Below, piece after piece: positions 1 to 8,650 of a stretch of 64,000 bases of DNA (the stretch's first letter is position 1; the number at the start of each line of letters is the position of its first letter). The notes beneath the pieces are model-generated. The model had not been told where the DNA came from. It saw only the letters and a program-made list of their open reading frames with translations, and made no database searches. This stretch comes from Microbacterium sp. (GTDB lineage Bacteria > Actinomycetota > Actinomycetes > Actinomycetales > Microbacteriaceae): assembly GCA_013823625.1 (NCBI GenBank), contig PNMM01000002.1, positions 62,001 to 126,000 on the forward strand. The letters run 5' to 3'. A program made the position numbers and the translations under genes.

Positions 1-69
1 GATGATGATGACGAACAACAGGATGATGAACACCGTGTTGCGCTTATTCGCCGCTATGGCGCGATACAC
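1..69 (-). CDS. M48 family metallopeptidase, HtpX-like (5' end only)
   Basis: This is the first 23 codons of a gene running off the left edge. It starts with GTG at 69, preceded by a strong AGGAGG ribosome binding site, and begins V/M-YRAIAANKRN followed by a hydrophobic run (TVFIILLFV). That basic start plus first membrane segment is typical of HtpX-like zinc proteases of the inner membrane, which degrade misfolded membrane proteins. It lies 35 bases downstream of lemA, and lemA next to an M48 protease is a common bacterial pairing. The HExxH motif lies outside the window, so the assignment rests on the N-terminus and the neighbour. Confidence 0.7.
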   Translation of the reverse strand, partial: MYRAIAANKRNTVFIILLFVIII

Positions 70-104
70 CTAGGCCTCCTGACGAAGGGTCGGGATGCGG
101 TGGA

Positions 105-683
105 TCAGAACTGCACGCGCGGCGGCTCAGCGATCGCCGCGGCGTCAGCCACCTCGAAGAAGTCGCGCTCGACGAAGCCCAGGCCGCGAACGAACAGCGT
201 GTTCGGGAACTGCTTGATCTTCACGTTGAGCTCACGCACTCCGCCGTTGTAGAACCGGCGTGACGCCTGGATCTTGTCTTCGGTGTCGACGAGCTCGCCC
301 TGCAGCTGCAAGAAGTTCTGGCTCGCCTGAAGCTGCGGGTACGCCTCCGCGACGGCGAAGATGCTCTTGAGCGCCTGCTGCATGTGACCTTCAGCGGCCG
401 CAGCGTCGGCGGGGCCCTGAGCGCTGAGCGTCTCGGCACGCGCCTTGGTCACGGCCTCGAAGACCTGCTTCTCGTGCGCGGCGTAACCCTTGACGGCCTC
501 GATGAGGTTCGGCAGAAGGTCGGCGCGGCGCTTGAGCTGCACCGTGATGTCGCTCCACGCCTCGTCAACGCGAACGTTGAGGGTGACGAGCGAGTTGTAC
601 GTGGACCACAGGTAGATACCCGCGACGACCACGAGCAGAACGAGAACGCCAATGATGACCAAGAATTCCATGACCGACAGCAT
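105..683 (-). CDS. lemA: LemA family membrane protein
   Basis: The protein has about 192 residues: one N-terminal transmembrane helix (MEFLVIIGVLVLLVVVAGIY region) and then a helical extracytoplasmic LemA domain with the family blocks VRVDEAWSDI, LKRRADLLPNLIE and FPNTLF. The family size is about 185-200 residues, so it is full length. Its role is poorly defined; it is often paired with an HtpX-like protease, as here. I chose ATG 683 because a GGGAGG motif lies 14 bases upstream, whereas an in-frame GTG at 698 would overlap that motif. Confidence 0.9.
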   Translation of the reverse strand: MLSVMEFLVIIGVLVLLVVVAGIYLWSTYNSLVTLNVRVDEAWSDITVQLKRRADLLPNLIEAVKGYAAHEKQVFEAVTKARAETLSAQGPADAAAAEGHMQQALKSIFAVAEAYPQLQASQNFLQLQGELVDTEDKIQASRRFYNGGVRELNVKIKQFPNTLFVRGLGFVERDFFEVADAAAIAEPPRVQF

Positions 684-779
684 AGAGCCGCCCCGCACCT
701 CCCGACAGGGGGACTGCTGAGAGATTGGCCAGCGCGGCGCGGCGCGCCGCGGGCCGCGGCTTCGCGTTTGGCGCCCTGT

Positions 780-817
780 TTCACGTTTGGCCGCGAACGT
801 TCAGGGCCAAGCGTGAA
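780..817. repeat. Imperfect palindrome downstream of tRNA-Leu
   Basis: Two 13-base arms (780-792 and 805-817, 12 of 13 positions complementary) flank a 12-base loop containing AACGTT. Further partial copies of the CGTTTGG / CCAA arm motif sit on either side (763-775 and 822-834). It lies 54 bases past the 3' end of the tRNA-Leu gene and resembles the palindrome at 44687-44735 next to tRNA-Gln. It could act as a terminator or belong to a dispersed repeat family. Confidence 0.7.
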
Positions 818-870
818 GAACGCGGCCAATCGCGGGTGGATGCGGGGCGCGCCAGCGGCGCGCGTGAACG

Positions 871-946
871 TGGTACCCCGGGTGGGGGTCGAACCCACAC
901 TGTGGCGATTTTAAGTCGCCTGCCTCTGCCATTGGGCTACCGGGGC
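871..946 (-). tRNA. tRNA-Leu, anticodon UAA, CCA encoded
   Basis: It folds as a cloverleaf: acceptor GCCCCGG with CCGGGGT (one G-U pair), a 3-bp D stem, anticodon stem GGCGA/TCGCC with loop CTTAAAA (anticodon TAA), T stem GTGGG/CCCAC with loop TTCGACC, discriminator A73 and an encoded CCA at 873-871. The variable region is only five bases (ACAGT). Bacterial tRNA-Leu species normally have a long variable arm, so this is unusual for a leucine tRNA. The UUA codon it reads is rare in a genome this GC-rich. Confidence 0.88.
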
Positions 947-991
947 GTTGCGGCCAGCCTACGACGGCTGCGGGATGCTGTGCCGCGGTCG

Positions 992-1012
992 CGGGATGCG
1001 GCGAGCATCCCG
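992..1012. other. Perfect 8-bp hairpin
   Basis: Arms CGGGATGC (992-999) and GCATCCCG (1005-1012) enclose a five-base loop. It lies upstream of the tRNA-Leu gene and downstream of ndh. It may be a second stem-loop behind ndh, though no T-run follows it. Confidence 0.4.
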
Positions 1013-1075
1013 AACCGAGCGAGCCGCCTCGCGTGCCGCCACGCACAACGAAGCCGGCCGTGCCGCCACACACAG

Positions 1076-1110
1076 CGACACCCCGGCCGCTCGAGGCAAC
1101 CGGGGTGTCG
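1076..1110 (-). terminator. Terminator-like hairpin behind ndh
   Basis: A perfect 11-bp inverted repeat, CGACACCCCGG and CCGGGGTGTCG, has a 13-base loop and ends 11 bases past the ndh stop codon. There is no T-tract, which is usual for terminators in GC-rich Actinobacteria. Confidence 0.7.
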
Positions 1111-1120
1111 ACGCTGCTGG

Positions 1121-2443
1121 CTACGCCTTGGGGCGCGAGGCGAACTCTTGGAAGTACGCCTGGGGCTTTTCGCGAGCCGAGAGGCTGACGTTGTCGCGAC
1201 CGAGGAAGAAGTGGCCGACCCAGCCGCCGACGACGCGCAGCTTGCGCTCCCACATGGGAATCGCGAGGCCGTGGTAGCCGCGGTGCATGAACCAGGCGAT
1301 GAGGCCCTTGAACGCGAATCGGCCCGACTGGAACACGCCGACGCCCACGCCGAGGCCCGCAACCGCGCCGAGGTTCTTGTGCACGTACTTCTGGGGCTCT
1401 TCGCCACGAAGGGCGGCCGTGAGGTTCTTGGCGAGCACCTTGCCCTGACGCACGGCGTGCTGCGCGTTGGGGACGCAGAAGCCGCCCACACCGCCGCCCG
1501 TGAGGTCGGGAACCGCGGCAACGTCGCCCGCTGCCCAGGCACCCTCGACGACAGCGCCGTTCTCGTCGACGATGCGCAACTCGGCCTGAGCGCGCAAACG
1601 GCCACGCTCTTCAATGGGAAGGTCGGTGCCGCGTACGACGGGGTTGGCCATGACGCCAGCCGTCCAGATGATGAGGTCGCTCTCGAAGCTCTCGCCCGTC
1701 GACAGCTCGATGACGCCGCCGACGGCGCTCGTCAGCTGCGTGTCGAGGTGCACCGTCGCGGCGCGCTGGGCGAGGTTCTTGAGCACCCAGTGGCTGGTCT
1801 TGAGCGAGACCTCGGGCATGATGCGGCCCATGGCCTCGATGAGGTGAAAGCGAGTGTCGTCGATCGAGAGGCCCGGGTACTCCTTGAGCAGGGCGCTCGC
1901 GAGACTGCGCAGTTCGGCAAAGGTCTCGATGCCGGCGAAGCCACCACCGACGACGACGACCGTAAGCAGGCGATCACGCTCGGGGCCCGCGGGCAGCAGC
2001 GCTGCGCGGTAGAAGTTGTCGATCAGGCGGTCGCGCACAGCGACGGCCTCTTCGATCGACTTCATGCCGATGGCGACGTCGGCCACACCCGGAATCGGGA
2101 ACGTGCGCGAGACCGAGCCGGCCGTCATGACGATGTGGTCGTAGTCGAGCTCGTAGGGCTCGCCCACCTCGGGCGTGATGGTCGCGGTCTTCGCGGCGTG
2201 GTTCACGCCCGTGACCTTGGCGGTGACAACCGTCGTGCGCTTGAGGTGACGACGGTGCGAGACGACCGAGTGGCGGGGCTCAATCGAGCCGGCAGCAACC
2301 TCGGGCAAGAACGGCTGGTAGGTCATGTAGGGCAGCGGGTCGACCATGACGACCTCGGCCTCGCCGCGCCGCAGGTGCTTTTCGAGCTTCAGAGCGGTGT
2401 AGAAGCCGGCGTAACCGCCACCGACGATGAGGATTCTGGGCAC
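1121..2443 (-). CDS. ndh: Type II NADH dehydrogenase (NAD(P)/FAD-dependent)
   Basis: NDH-2 transfers electrons from NADH to quinone at the inner face of the membrane without pumping protons. The 440-residue protein begins with the FAD-binding motif RILIVGGGYAGFYTA. It has the NDH-2 pattern MTYQPFLPEVAAGSIEPRH near residue 45, a second nucleotide-binding motif VVVVGGGFAGIETFAEL near 170, and AAGDVAAVP in the C-terminal FAD-binding region. The GTG start at 2443 has an AGGAG motif ten bases upstream. The frame stays open upstream, but that part is in the neighbouring gene's shadow and is not protein-like. Confidence 0.93.
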   Translation of the reverse strand: MPRILIVGGGYAGFYTALKLEKHLRRGEAEVVMVDPLPYMTYQPFLPEVAAGSIEPRHSVVSHRRHLKRTTVVTAKVTGVNHAAKTATITPEVGEPYELDYDHIVMTAGSVSRTFPIPGVADVAIGMKSIEEAVAVRDRLIDNFYRAALLPAGPERDRLLTVVVVGGGFAGIETFAELRSLASALLKEYPGLSIDDTRFHLIEAMGRIMPEVSLKTSHWVLKNLAQRAATVHLDTQLTSAVGGVIELSTGESFESDLIIWTAGVMANPVVRGTDLPIEERGRLRAQAELRIVDENGAVVEGAWAAGDVAAVPDLTGGGVGGFCVPNAQHAVRQGKVLAKNLTAALRGEEPQKYVHKNLGAVAGLGVGVGVFQSGRFAFKGLIAWFMHRGYHGLAIPMWERKLRVVGGWVGHFFLGRDNVSLSAREKPQAYFQEFASRPKA

Positions 2444-2483
2444 GGGAAAAGCACTCCTAGGTGGTAGAGGGGTCGCGCATAAT

Positions 2484-3767
2484 CTACTCCGAACGCGTGC
2501 GCGTGACGAACCGCAGCACTCCCCCGGCCGCGAGAGTCGCGAGGGCCCCGAGCGTCGAGCCGATGATGACGAGGGCCGGGATGCCCGGGCCGAGCGCGGC
2601 GAGGCTCGAGCCGAGCATCCCGATCGCCGTAGAAGCCGGCTCGCGCCCGAGGGCAAAGCGGGCCGCGGGCAGGGTCGAGACCACGTCGGGCCCGTCAGCG
2701 CGCCGATGCAGCGTGATCCACTCGGCGATCGAACCGAGCGGGTTTTCGTCGACGGCCGACACCTCGGCGCTGACGGCGGCAGCCGCATCGACGAGCCCAT
2801 AACCATAGGTCGGGTCGGGCACCGTCGAGGTCGCCGGCCGGGCCGTGCTGATGATGCGGTTGATGACGCCGGCCGCATCGAGCTCAGGATGCGCGGCCCG
2901 AACGAGCGCGGCAATGCCCGCCACAATCGGCGTCGCCCCGCTGGTTCCTTGCCACGAGGCATGGCCGCCCCCGGGCACCGCGCCCACGAGGTTCTCACTC
3001 GGTGCCATGACGCCGATGGTGATTCCTTGCGACGAGGCGTTGTCGCTCGCTTGACCCGAGCGCGTGACGCCTCCCACGGTCAGCACGCCCGGAATCGTGG
3101 CGGGCGCTGACACTTGCTCGGTGCCGTTACCGCGATTGCCGGCCGCCGCAATCACGACGACGTCGTTTTCTTCAGCGTGCAGAAAGGCCTCGTCCCACGA
3201 CTCGGGCCAGTCAATCTGATTGCGCGTGAGCGAGAGGGAGATGATGTCGGCGCCGTTGTCGACGGCCCAGATGATGCCCTCGGCCACTTGATCGTCGCCG
3301 TCGCGTTCGTTCGGCCCGAAGGCGAGCGAGATGCTCAGAATCGACGCCGCGGGGGCTGCGCCGATCAGGCCCGAGGTGGGTCCGCTGCCGCGACCGGCGG
3401 CGAGAGACGCCACCATCGTCGCGTGCGTGATGCCTTGCGGTCCGAGCGGTTGCGTGCCGGAAGAGCTGCCGCGACCCGACACGTCGTGGCCGCCGATGAC
3501 GGCGCCGACGAGATCGGGGTGGCCAGCATCCACCCCCGAATCGAGAATGGCGATGACGACGCCCTCGCCGCGCGTGACCTGCCACGCCTCACGAATGCCG
3601 TAGTCATCAAGCCAGTACTGCCGATCACGCACCGAATCGGCAGCCGCGGCGGGTGCGTGTGCAGGGGCCGCCGCGGGTGCGAGGCACAGCGTCGCGAGTG
3701 CCGCCGCGACGAGCGCGGTGGCGAATGGTCGGGCTACGCGCCGCGTTGGTCGGGCGCGCACGCGCAC
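2484..3767 (-). CDS. Membrane-anchored S8 subtilisin-like serine protease
   Basis: The predicted protein has about 427 residues: a signal peptide (RPFATALVAAALATLCLAPAA), a subtilase domain and a C-terminal transmembrane helix with a basic tail (VTRTR), so the protease faces outward. All catalytic positions are visible: Asp in AILDSGVD, His in THATMVASLA (usual motif HGTHVAG), oxyanion Asn in AAAGNRG, and Ser in GTSGATPIVAG (usual GTSMATP). The layout is mycosin-like, but no ESX secretion gene is nearby. GTG 3767 is preferred because GGAG lies seven bases upstream; a GTG at 3788 is also possible. It overlaps the 3' end of the DUF501 gene. Confidence 0.87.
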   Translation of the reverse strand: MRVRARPTRRVARPFATALVAAALATLCLAPAAAPAHAPAAAADSVRDRQYWLDDYGIREAWQVTRGEGVVIAILDSGVDAGHPDLVGAVIGGHDVSGRGSSSGTQPLGPQGITHATMVASLAAGRGSGPTSGLIGAAPAASILSISLAFGPNERDGDDQVAEGIIWAVDNGADIISLSLTRNQIDWPESWDEAFLHAEENDVVVIAAAGNRGNGTEQVSAPATIPGVLTVGGVTRSGQASDNASSQGITIGVMAPSENLVGAVPGGGHASWQGTSGATPIVAGIAALVRAAHPELDAAGVINRIISTARPATSTVPDPTYGYGLVDAAAAVSAEVSAVDENPLGSIAEWITLHRRADGPDVVSTLPAARFALGREPASTAIGMLGSSLAALGPGIPALVIIGSTLGALATLAAGGVLRFVTRTRSE

Positions 3768-4252
3768 ACCTCGGGGCTCCAGCCGCACTCGGCGAGTGCT
3801 TGGTCACCAATCGGGTTGAGCCCCGGGCCGGCGGCGAGACTGTGGCCGATGAGCGCGTGCAAACACTTGACGCGCGTGGGCATGCCGCCAGCCGAGTACC
3901 CCTCGATCTCATCGACCTCGAGGATGCTCGCGCGGTCGGCAAGGTACGCCTCGTGAGCCGCGCGGTACTGCTCCGCGATCTCGGGCTCGGCCTCAAGCTC
4001 AGCCGCGAGCTCGGCCATGCGACCGTTCGCCTCGAGGTGCGACGCCGCGATCGTCGCGGCGGGATGCGTCAAGTAGTACAGCGTCGGAAACGGGGTGCCG
4101 TTCGACAACCGAGGCTTCGTGGCCACGACCGTCGGCGCGCCACAAACGCAGCGCGCCGCGATACCAATGACGTCGCGCGCCTCGCGACCGAGCTGGGCGC
4201 TCACGATCTCGACATCGCGCTCGGTGAACGGCGCGAACGGTGGACGGCTCAC
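3734..4252 (-). CDS. DUF501 family protein
   Basis: A 172-residue protein with the DUF501 hallmarks: a cysteine-containing RCVCGAPTVV segment near residue 35, TPFPTLYYLTHP, and GMPTRVKCLHALIGHSLA near residue 125. No catalytic role is established for the family. In M. tuberculosis the homologue (Rv1025) also follows the FtsB-like gene and eno. Its start overlaps the stop codon of the FtsB-like gene by four bases, so the two are probably translationally coupled. Confidence 0.9.
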   Translation of the reverse strand: MSRPPFAPFTERDVEIVSAQLGREARDVIGIAARCVCGAPTVVATKPRLSNGTPFPTLYYLTHPAATIAASHLEANGRMAELAAELEAEPEIAEQYRAAHEAYLADRASILEVDEIEGYSAGGMPTRVKCLHALIGHSLAAGPGLNPIGDQALAECGWSPEVCACAPDQRGA

Positions 4253-4746
4253 TCGGCGCCTCCGAACTCGGGCGACACTAGTTGGTCGGCGGGCAAGTCG
4301 GTGAGCCCTGCCGTGACGATGGACGAGAGCAAGGCGCGCGTCCAGTCAATGCGAGTCGTCTGAATCTCGGTGCTCACCGTGGTGTCGGTCTCGTCGATAG
4401 TCATACCGTCGTCAACCACGAGATAGGTGATGTCGCCGGGGTAGACATAGAGCAGTCGATCGCGCGCCTGCGCCTCGATGTAGGCGGGGTCTTGCCACCG
4501 ATCGATGTCCGTTTGAAGCTCGTCGACCACGGCCTGCTGCTCGGCCACGCGCTGCTCGAGCGCCGCGATCTCTTGCTGCTGCTCGACGAGGATGCGCAGC
4601 GACGGAGCGAGCACGATGAGAGCGCCAACAATGAGCAAGAAGACCGTGACCGTGAAGCCCGAAACCTGCAGATTGCGAAACCACGGCGTCGACGCGGGCG
4701 CGTCAGCCGGCAGTGCCACGGGCACGGTGCGCGATTGACGAGCCAT
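4249..4746 (-). CDS. ftsB: FtsB/DivIC-type septum formation initiator
   Basis: The 165-residue single-pass protein has a cytoplasmic basic N-terminus, a transmembrane helix at about residues 28-52 (VSGFTVTVFLLIVGALIVLA) and a coiled coil (VEQQQEIAALEQRVAEQQAV). It then has the DivIC signature DPAYIEAQARDRLLYVYPGD. FtsB/DivIC proteins join FtsL and FtsQ in the divisome. The ATG at 4746 lies just past a terminator-like hairpin behind eno, so it may have its own promoter. Confidence 0.88.
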   Translation of the reverse strand: MARQSRTVPVALPADAPASTPWFRNLQVSGFTVTVFLLIVGALIVLAPSLRILVEQQQEIAALEQRVAEQQAVVDELQTDIDRWQDPAYIEAQARDRLLYVYPGDITYLVVDDGMTIDETDTTVSTEIQTTRIDWTRALLSSIVTAGLTDLPADQLVSPEFGGAE

Positions 4747-4762
4747 GGCTTCAGCTTAACGG

Positions 4763-4801
4763 CCGCACCCGCCGTGCCCTGGGGAGGGCCGGCGGGTGCG
4801 G
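4763..4801 (-). terminator. Distal terminator-like hairpin behind eno
   Basis: A perfect 12-bp stem, CCGCACCCGCCG (4763-4774) with CGGCGGGTGCGG (4790-4801), has a 15-base loop. It sits 16 bases after the stop codon of the leftover enolase tail, while another hairpin follows the real enolase stop, so each tail has its own terminator. Confidence 0.65.
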
Positions 4802-4816
4802 GTGAATCAGGTGCGG

Positions 4817-4849
4817 CTATGCGCTGAAGCGGGGAAAGGCGCCACGGCG
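4817..4849 (-). pseudogene. Leftover second copy of the enolase C-terminal tail
   Basis: Read on the minus strand, this stretch encodes RRGAFPRFSA followed by TAG. The real enolase ends [10 protein letters not shown] followed by TAG. The copy lies 98 bases beyond the true stop, in a different frame and with no start codon of its own. It looks like the 3' end of an older enolase allele left when the present gene end was acquired, or an imperfect duplication. Confidence 0.75.
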
Positions 4850-4876
4850 GCCGAGACGGCCGCCGCCGCGAGGCGC

Positions 4877-4900
4877 TCCGGGGCCAGAAATGGCCCCGGA
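4877..4900 (-). terminator. Proximal terminator-like hairpin behind eno
   Basis: TCCGGGGCCA (4877-4886) and TGGCCCCGGA (4891-4900) form a perfect 10-bp stem with a GAAA loop on the + strand (TTTC on the transcript strand). It begins 15 bases past the enolase stop. Confidence 0.8.
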
Positions 4901-4914
4901 CCCTCGGTTCTCGG

Positions 4915-6228
<1,314 letters not shown>

Positions 6229-6239
6229 TCAGGGGGTGA

Positions 6240-7499
6240 TTAGGAAGCGGGTTCGAGCCTACGCCAGTCGAGCGTCGTGGCGTCCGCCTGACTGCTCGCG
6301 CTGACCGTCGCGAAGCGCGTGAAGCCTTCGCCGGCCAACTGCTCGAGGGCCGCCTTCATGTTCTTGGGGCGCTTGACGAGGCGCACGCGGGCTCCCTCGC
6401 TGACGAGTTGCGACTGGAGGGCCATGACGGTCGTCAGCGCAGCATCCGCGTCGTACATGAGGGCCGAGGCGTTCGCGTCGGGGTCGTCACCGAGATCGAC
6501 GAGGTCGATAAGGCGCTCGAAGCCGAGCGAGAAGCCCGTAGCCGGAACGTCGGCGCCCAAGAAGCGGCCGATCATGCCGTCGTAGCGTCCGCCGCCGCCA
6601 AGCGAGTAGCCCAGGTCGGGGTGCGCGACCTCGAAGATCGGGCCCGTGTAGTAGCCCATGCCGCGCACGAGCAGCGGGTCGAACTGCAGGGTCACGCCGC
6701 CGACAGCCTCGCGAATGGCGAGCAGGTCGCGCGCGGCCTCGGAGCCCGCGAAGGCAGAGTTCTGCAGCATCGCCCACGACTCGTCAACGCCGGCATCGAG
6801 ATCAACCCACGCGAGCATCGCGGCAGGGTCGGCAACGCCCAGCGACTCGAGCTCAGCGATGACCGCCTCGAGCCCGATCTTGTCGAGCTTGTCGAGCGTG
6901 ATGAGCGCGGCGGGCCGAAGCGCTTCGGCGACTCCGTGCGACTGCAGCCACTCGGTCAGCAGTCGACGATCGTTGAGACGGATGCTGCACCCCGGCACCC
7001 CGAGCGCGTCGAGCGCCGCGGCCGTGGCCGTGATGAGCTCGACTTCGGCGACGATGCCCGGCTCGCCAATGATGTCGATATCGCACTGAACAAACTGGCG
7101 GTAGCGGCCCTTTTGCGGGCGCTCCGCGCGCCACACGGGCGCCACTTGGATCGCGCGAAAGACGCTCGGCAGCTGCCCGCGGTTGCTCGCGTAGAAGCGC
7201 GCGAGCGGCACCGTGAGGTCGAACCGCAGCCCGAGGTCGGCCAGCTCGAGGGGGGTCATGGCCTCGCGGAGGTCATCCGTCGTCAGTCCGCGCTTCATGA
7301 CCGCGTAGGCGAGTTTCTCGTTGTCACCGCCGAGGCCCGAGAAGAGTCGCGCGGCGTCTTCGACGACGGGGGTCTCGATCTCGTCGAACCCGTGTGCGCG
7401 GTAAACCGAGCGAATGCGGGCGAGCACGCGCTCGCGCGTGGCCTTCTCGGCGGGGAGGATGTCGCGCATCCCCCGCGGGGGCGTCACAGGTGAGGCCAT
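6240..7499 (-). CDS. hisS: Histidyl-tRNA synthetase
   Basis: This class II synthetase charges tRNA-His. The 419-residue protein shows PPRGMRDILP at the N-terminus, the motif 2 region RAERPQKGRYRQFVQCD near residue 125, the histidine-A signature LVRGMGYYTGPIFEV near residue 265, and motif 3 GFSLGFERLIDL, then a C-terminal anticodon-binding domain (RVRLVKRPKN). An ATTCTG/CAGAAT hexamer seven bases before the ATG suggests a leaderless promoter, so it may be transcribed separately from the ABC genes. Confidence 0.96.
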   Translation of the reverse strand: MASPVTPPRGMRDILPAEKATRERVLARIRSVYRAHGFDEIETPVVEDAARLFSGLGGDNEKLAYAVMKRGLTTDDLREAMTPLELADLGLRFDLTVPLARFYASNRGQLPSVFRAIQVAPVWRAERPQKGRYRQFVQCDIDIIGEPGIVAEVELITATAAALDALGVPGCSIRLNDRRLLTEWLQSHGVAEALRPAALITLDKLDKIGLEAVIAELESLGVADPAAMLAWVDLDAGVDESWAMLQNSAFAGSEAARDLLAIREAVGGVTLQFDPLLVRGMGYYTGPIFEVAHPDLGYSLGGGGRYDGMIGRFLGADVPATGFSLGFERLIDLVDLGDDPDANASALMYDADAALTTVMALQSQLVSEGARVRLVKRPKNMKAALEQLAGEGFTRFATVSASSQADATTLDWRRLEPAS

Positions 7500-7506
7500 G
7501 ACCTCG

Positions 7507-7512
7507 ATTCTG
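7507..7512 (-). promoter_or_regulatory. -10-like hexamer of hisS
   Basis: CAGAAT on the minus strand ends seven bases before the hisS ATG, so transcription would begin at or next to the start codon. Confidence 0.5.
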
Positions 7513-7524
7513 TCACGCGACGAC

Positions 7525-7544
7525 CGGCCCGGCAGGTCGGGCCG
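7525..7544 (-). terminator. Terminator-like hairpin behind the ABC exporter genes
   Basis: A perfect 7-bp stem, CGGCCCG and CGGGCCG, with a six-base loop lies between the permease stop codon and the hisS start. Confidence 0.55.
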
Positions 7545-7555
7545 CCGGCCCTCGG

Positions 7556-8650
7556 CTACGCGACGCGACTGCCCGTGGGCAATGCCCCGGCGGGAGTGCG
7601 CGTGCGCGCGATGGCGCCGGCGAGCGCCGCGGCCGCGAGCACGAGGTGAATCAACAGGCCGACGAACCAGCTCGGCACCGTGCGATCGAAGATCTCGCGC
7701 GGCGTCTCAGAGAGGTATCCCAAATTGATGTCGCCCTCCTTCGCCGCCGAACACTCGTCCAACACCGAGTCGAACTCAGGCGCCGATTGCGCCGACCGCA
7801 CCCCCAGGGCGATCGTGCCAAAGAGATCTTGAGGGAACCCGTTCTCGTCAAATGACGTCGGCGCAGCATCCGCCAACACGATGTAGGGGTTGGCCGCGAG
7901 AATGCCCCAGACCAGATCGAATCGCGGAAGGGTGTTGGTGTAGGTCACCGGCTCGAGACACACAATCTCTTCAGGGAGCCCGGTATTGGGGTCGAACTCG
8001 CCACCGACGGAGTAGTCGATGCCGATAATCGTCTGCGTCTGCTGTGACTGGAACGCAAGCCCACCGAGGGTGAACGCGATGAGCGTTCCGATGCTGAGCG
8101 CGGCGACGACGAGGTAGGTCGTGACGACTGAGAACAGCGGCCGCGTGATGAGCCCCGACAAGCCGACACCGACGGCAGCGACGGCGCCGAGCTCGAGAAC
8201 GAGCACCCCGAGTGAGGCGGCCAGGGTGTCGCCGGGCACTCCCCCGGCGATGAGCGTAAAGAGCAGGGCCGGCAGCGAAGCCACGAGGAAGGTCAGCGCG
8301 ACCGTCCATGCGGCGAGAAACTTGCCGAGCACGATCTGGTTGGCGCTCGCGAGCGTCACTTGCGTGGTGGCAAGGGTTCCGGCATCACGGTCGCCATTGA
8401 TCGCCGCGCCACTGATCGCGGGGGTCACGAGTGTGCCGACGAGCAGCACGAAGAAGATGATCGTCGAATACACACCCGCGCTATCGGCAATGTCGCCGCC
8501 GAACGCCGTGATCGAGAACCAGAGCAGGGCCGTGACGATGCCGACGAGCACGAAGACCACGCTCACGAGAACGAGCCACGCGACCGAGCGGATGCGCTGC
8601 CGCAGTTCGAGCTGAACGATTGTGCCCAGGGTGTCGAAGTAGCGGGTCAT
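7556..8650 (-). CDS. ABC-2 type transporter permease
   Basis: The 364-residue membrane protein has about six to seven hydrophobic helices. One lies near residues 25-50, several between 80 and 215, and the last is near 340 (FVGLLIHLVLAAAALAGAIA). A 110-residue extracytoplasmic loop between the last two helices contains two cysteines (IVCLEP, DECSA). The N-terminus (RYFDTLGTIVQLELRQRIRS) is the usual cytoplasmic coupling region of ABC-2 permeases. Its start overlaps the ATPase gene stop by four bases. The substrate cannot be read from the sequence. Confidence 0.88.
   Translation of the reverse strand: MTRYFDTLGTIVQLELRQRIRSVAWLVLVSVVFVLVGIVTALLWFSITAFGGDIADSAGVYSTIIFFVLLVGTLVTPAISGAAINGDRDAGTLATTQVTLASANQIVLGKFLAAWTVALTFLVASLPALLFTLIAGGVPGDTLAASLGVLVLELGAVAAVGVGLSGLITRPLFSVVTTYLVVAALSIGTLIAFTLGGLAFQSQQTQTIIGIDYSVGGEFDPNTGLPEEIVCLEPVTYTNTLPRFDLVWGILAANPYIVLADAAPTSFDENGFPQDLFGTIALGVRSAQSAPEFDSVLDECSAAKEGDINLGYLSETPREIFDRTVPSWFVGLLIHLVLAAAALAGAIARTRTPAGALPTGSRVA

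Noticed and set aside
725-2467. 580-residue open frame on the plus strand opposite ndh
   Set aside because: It is antisense to a clear ndh and crosses the tRNA-Leu gene. Its translation is an Arg/Asp/Ala-rich composition typical of GC-rich frame shadows, with no domain.
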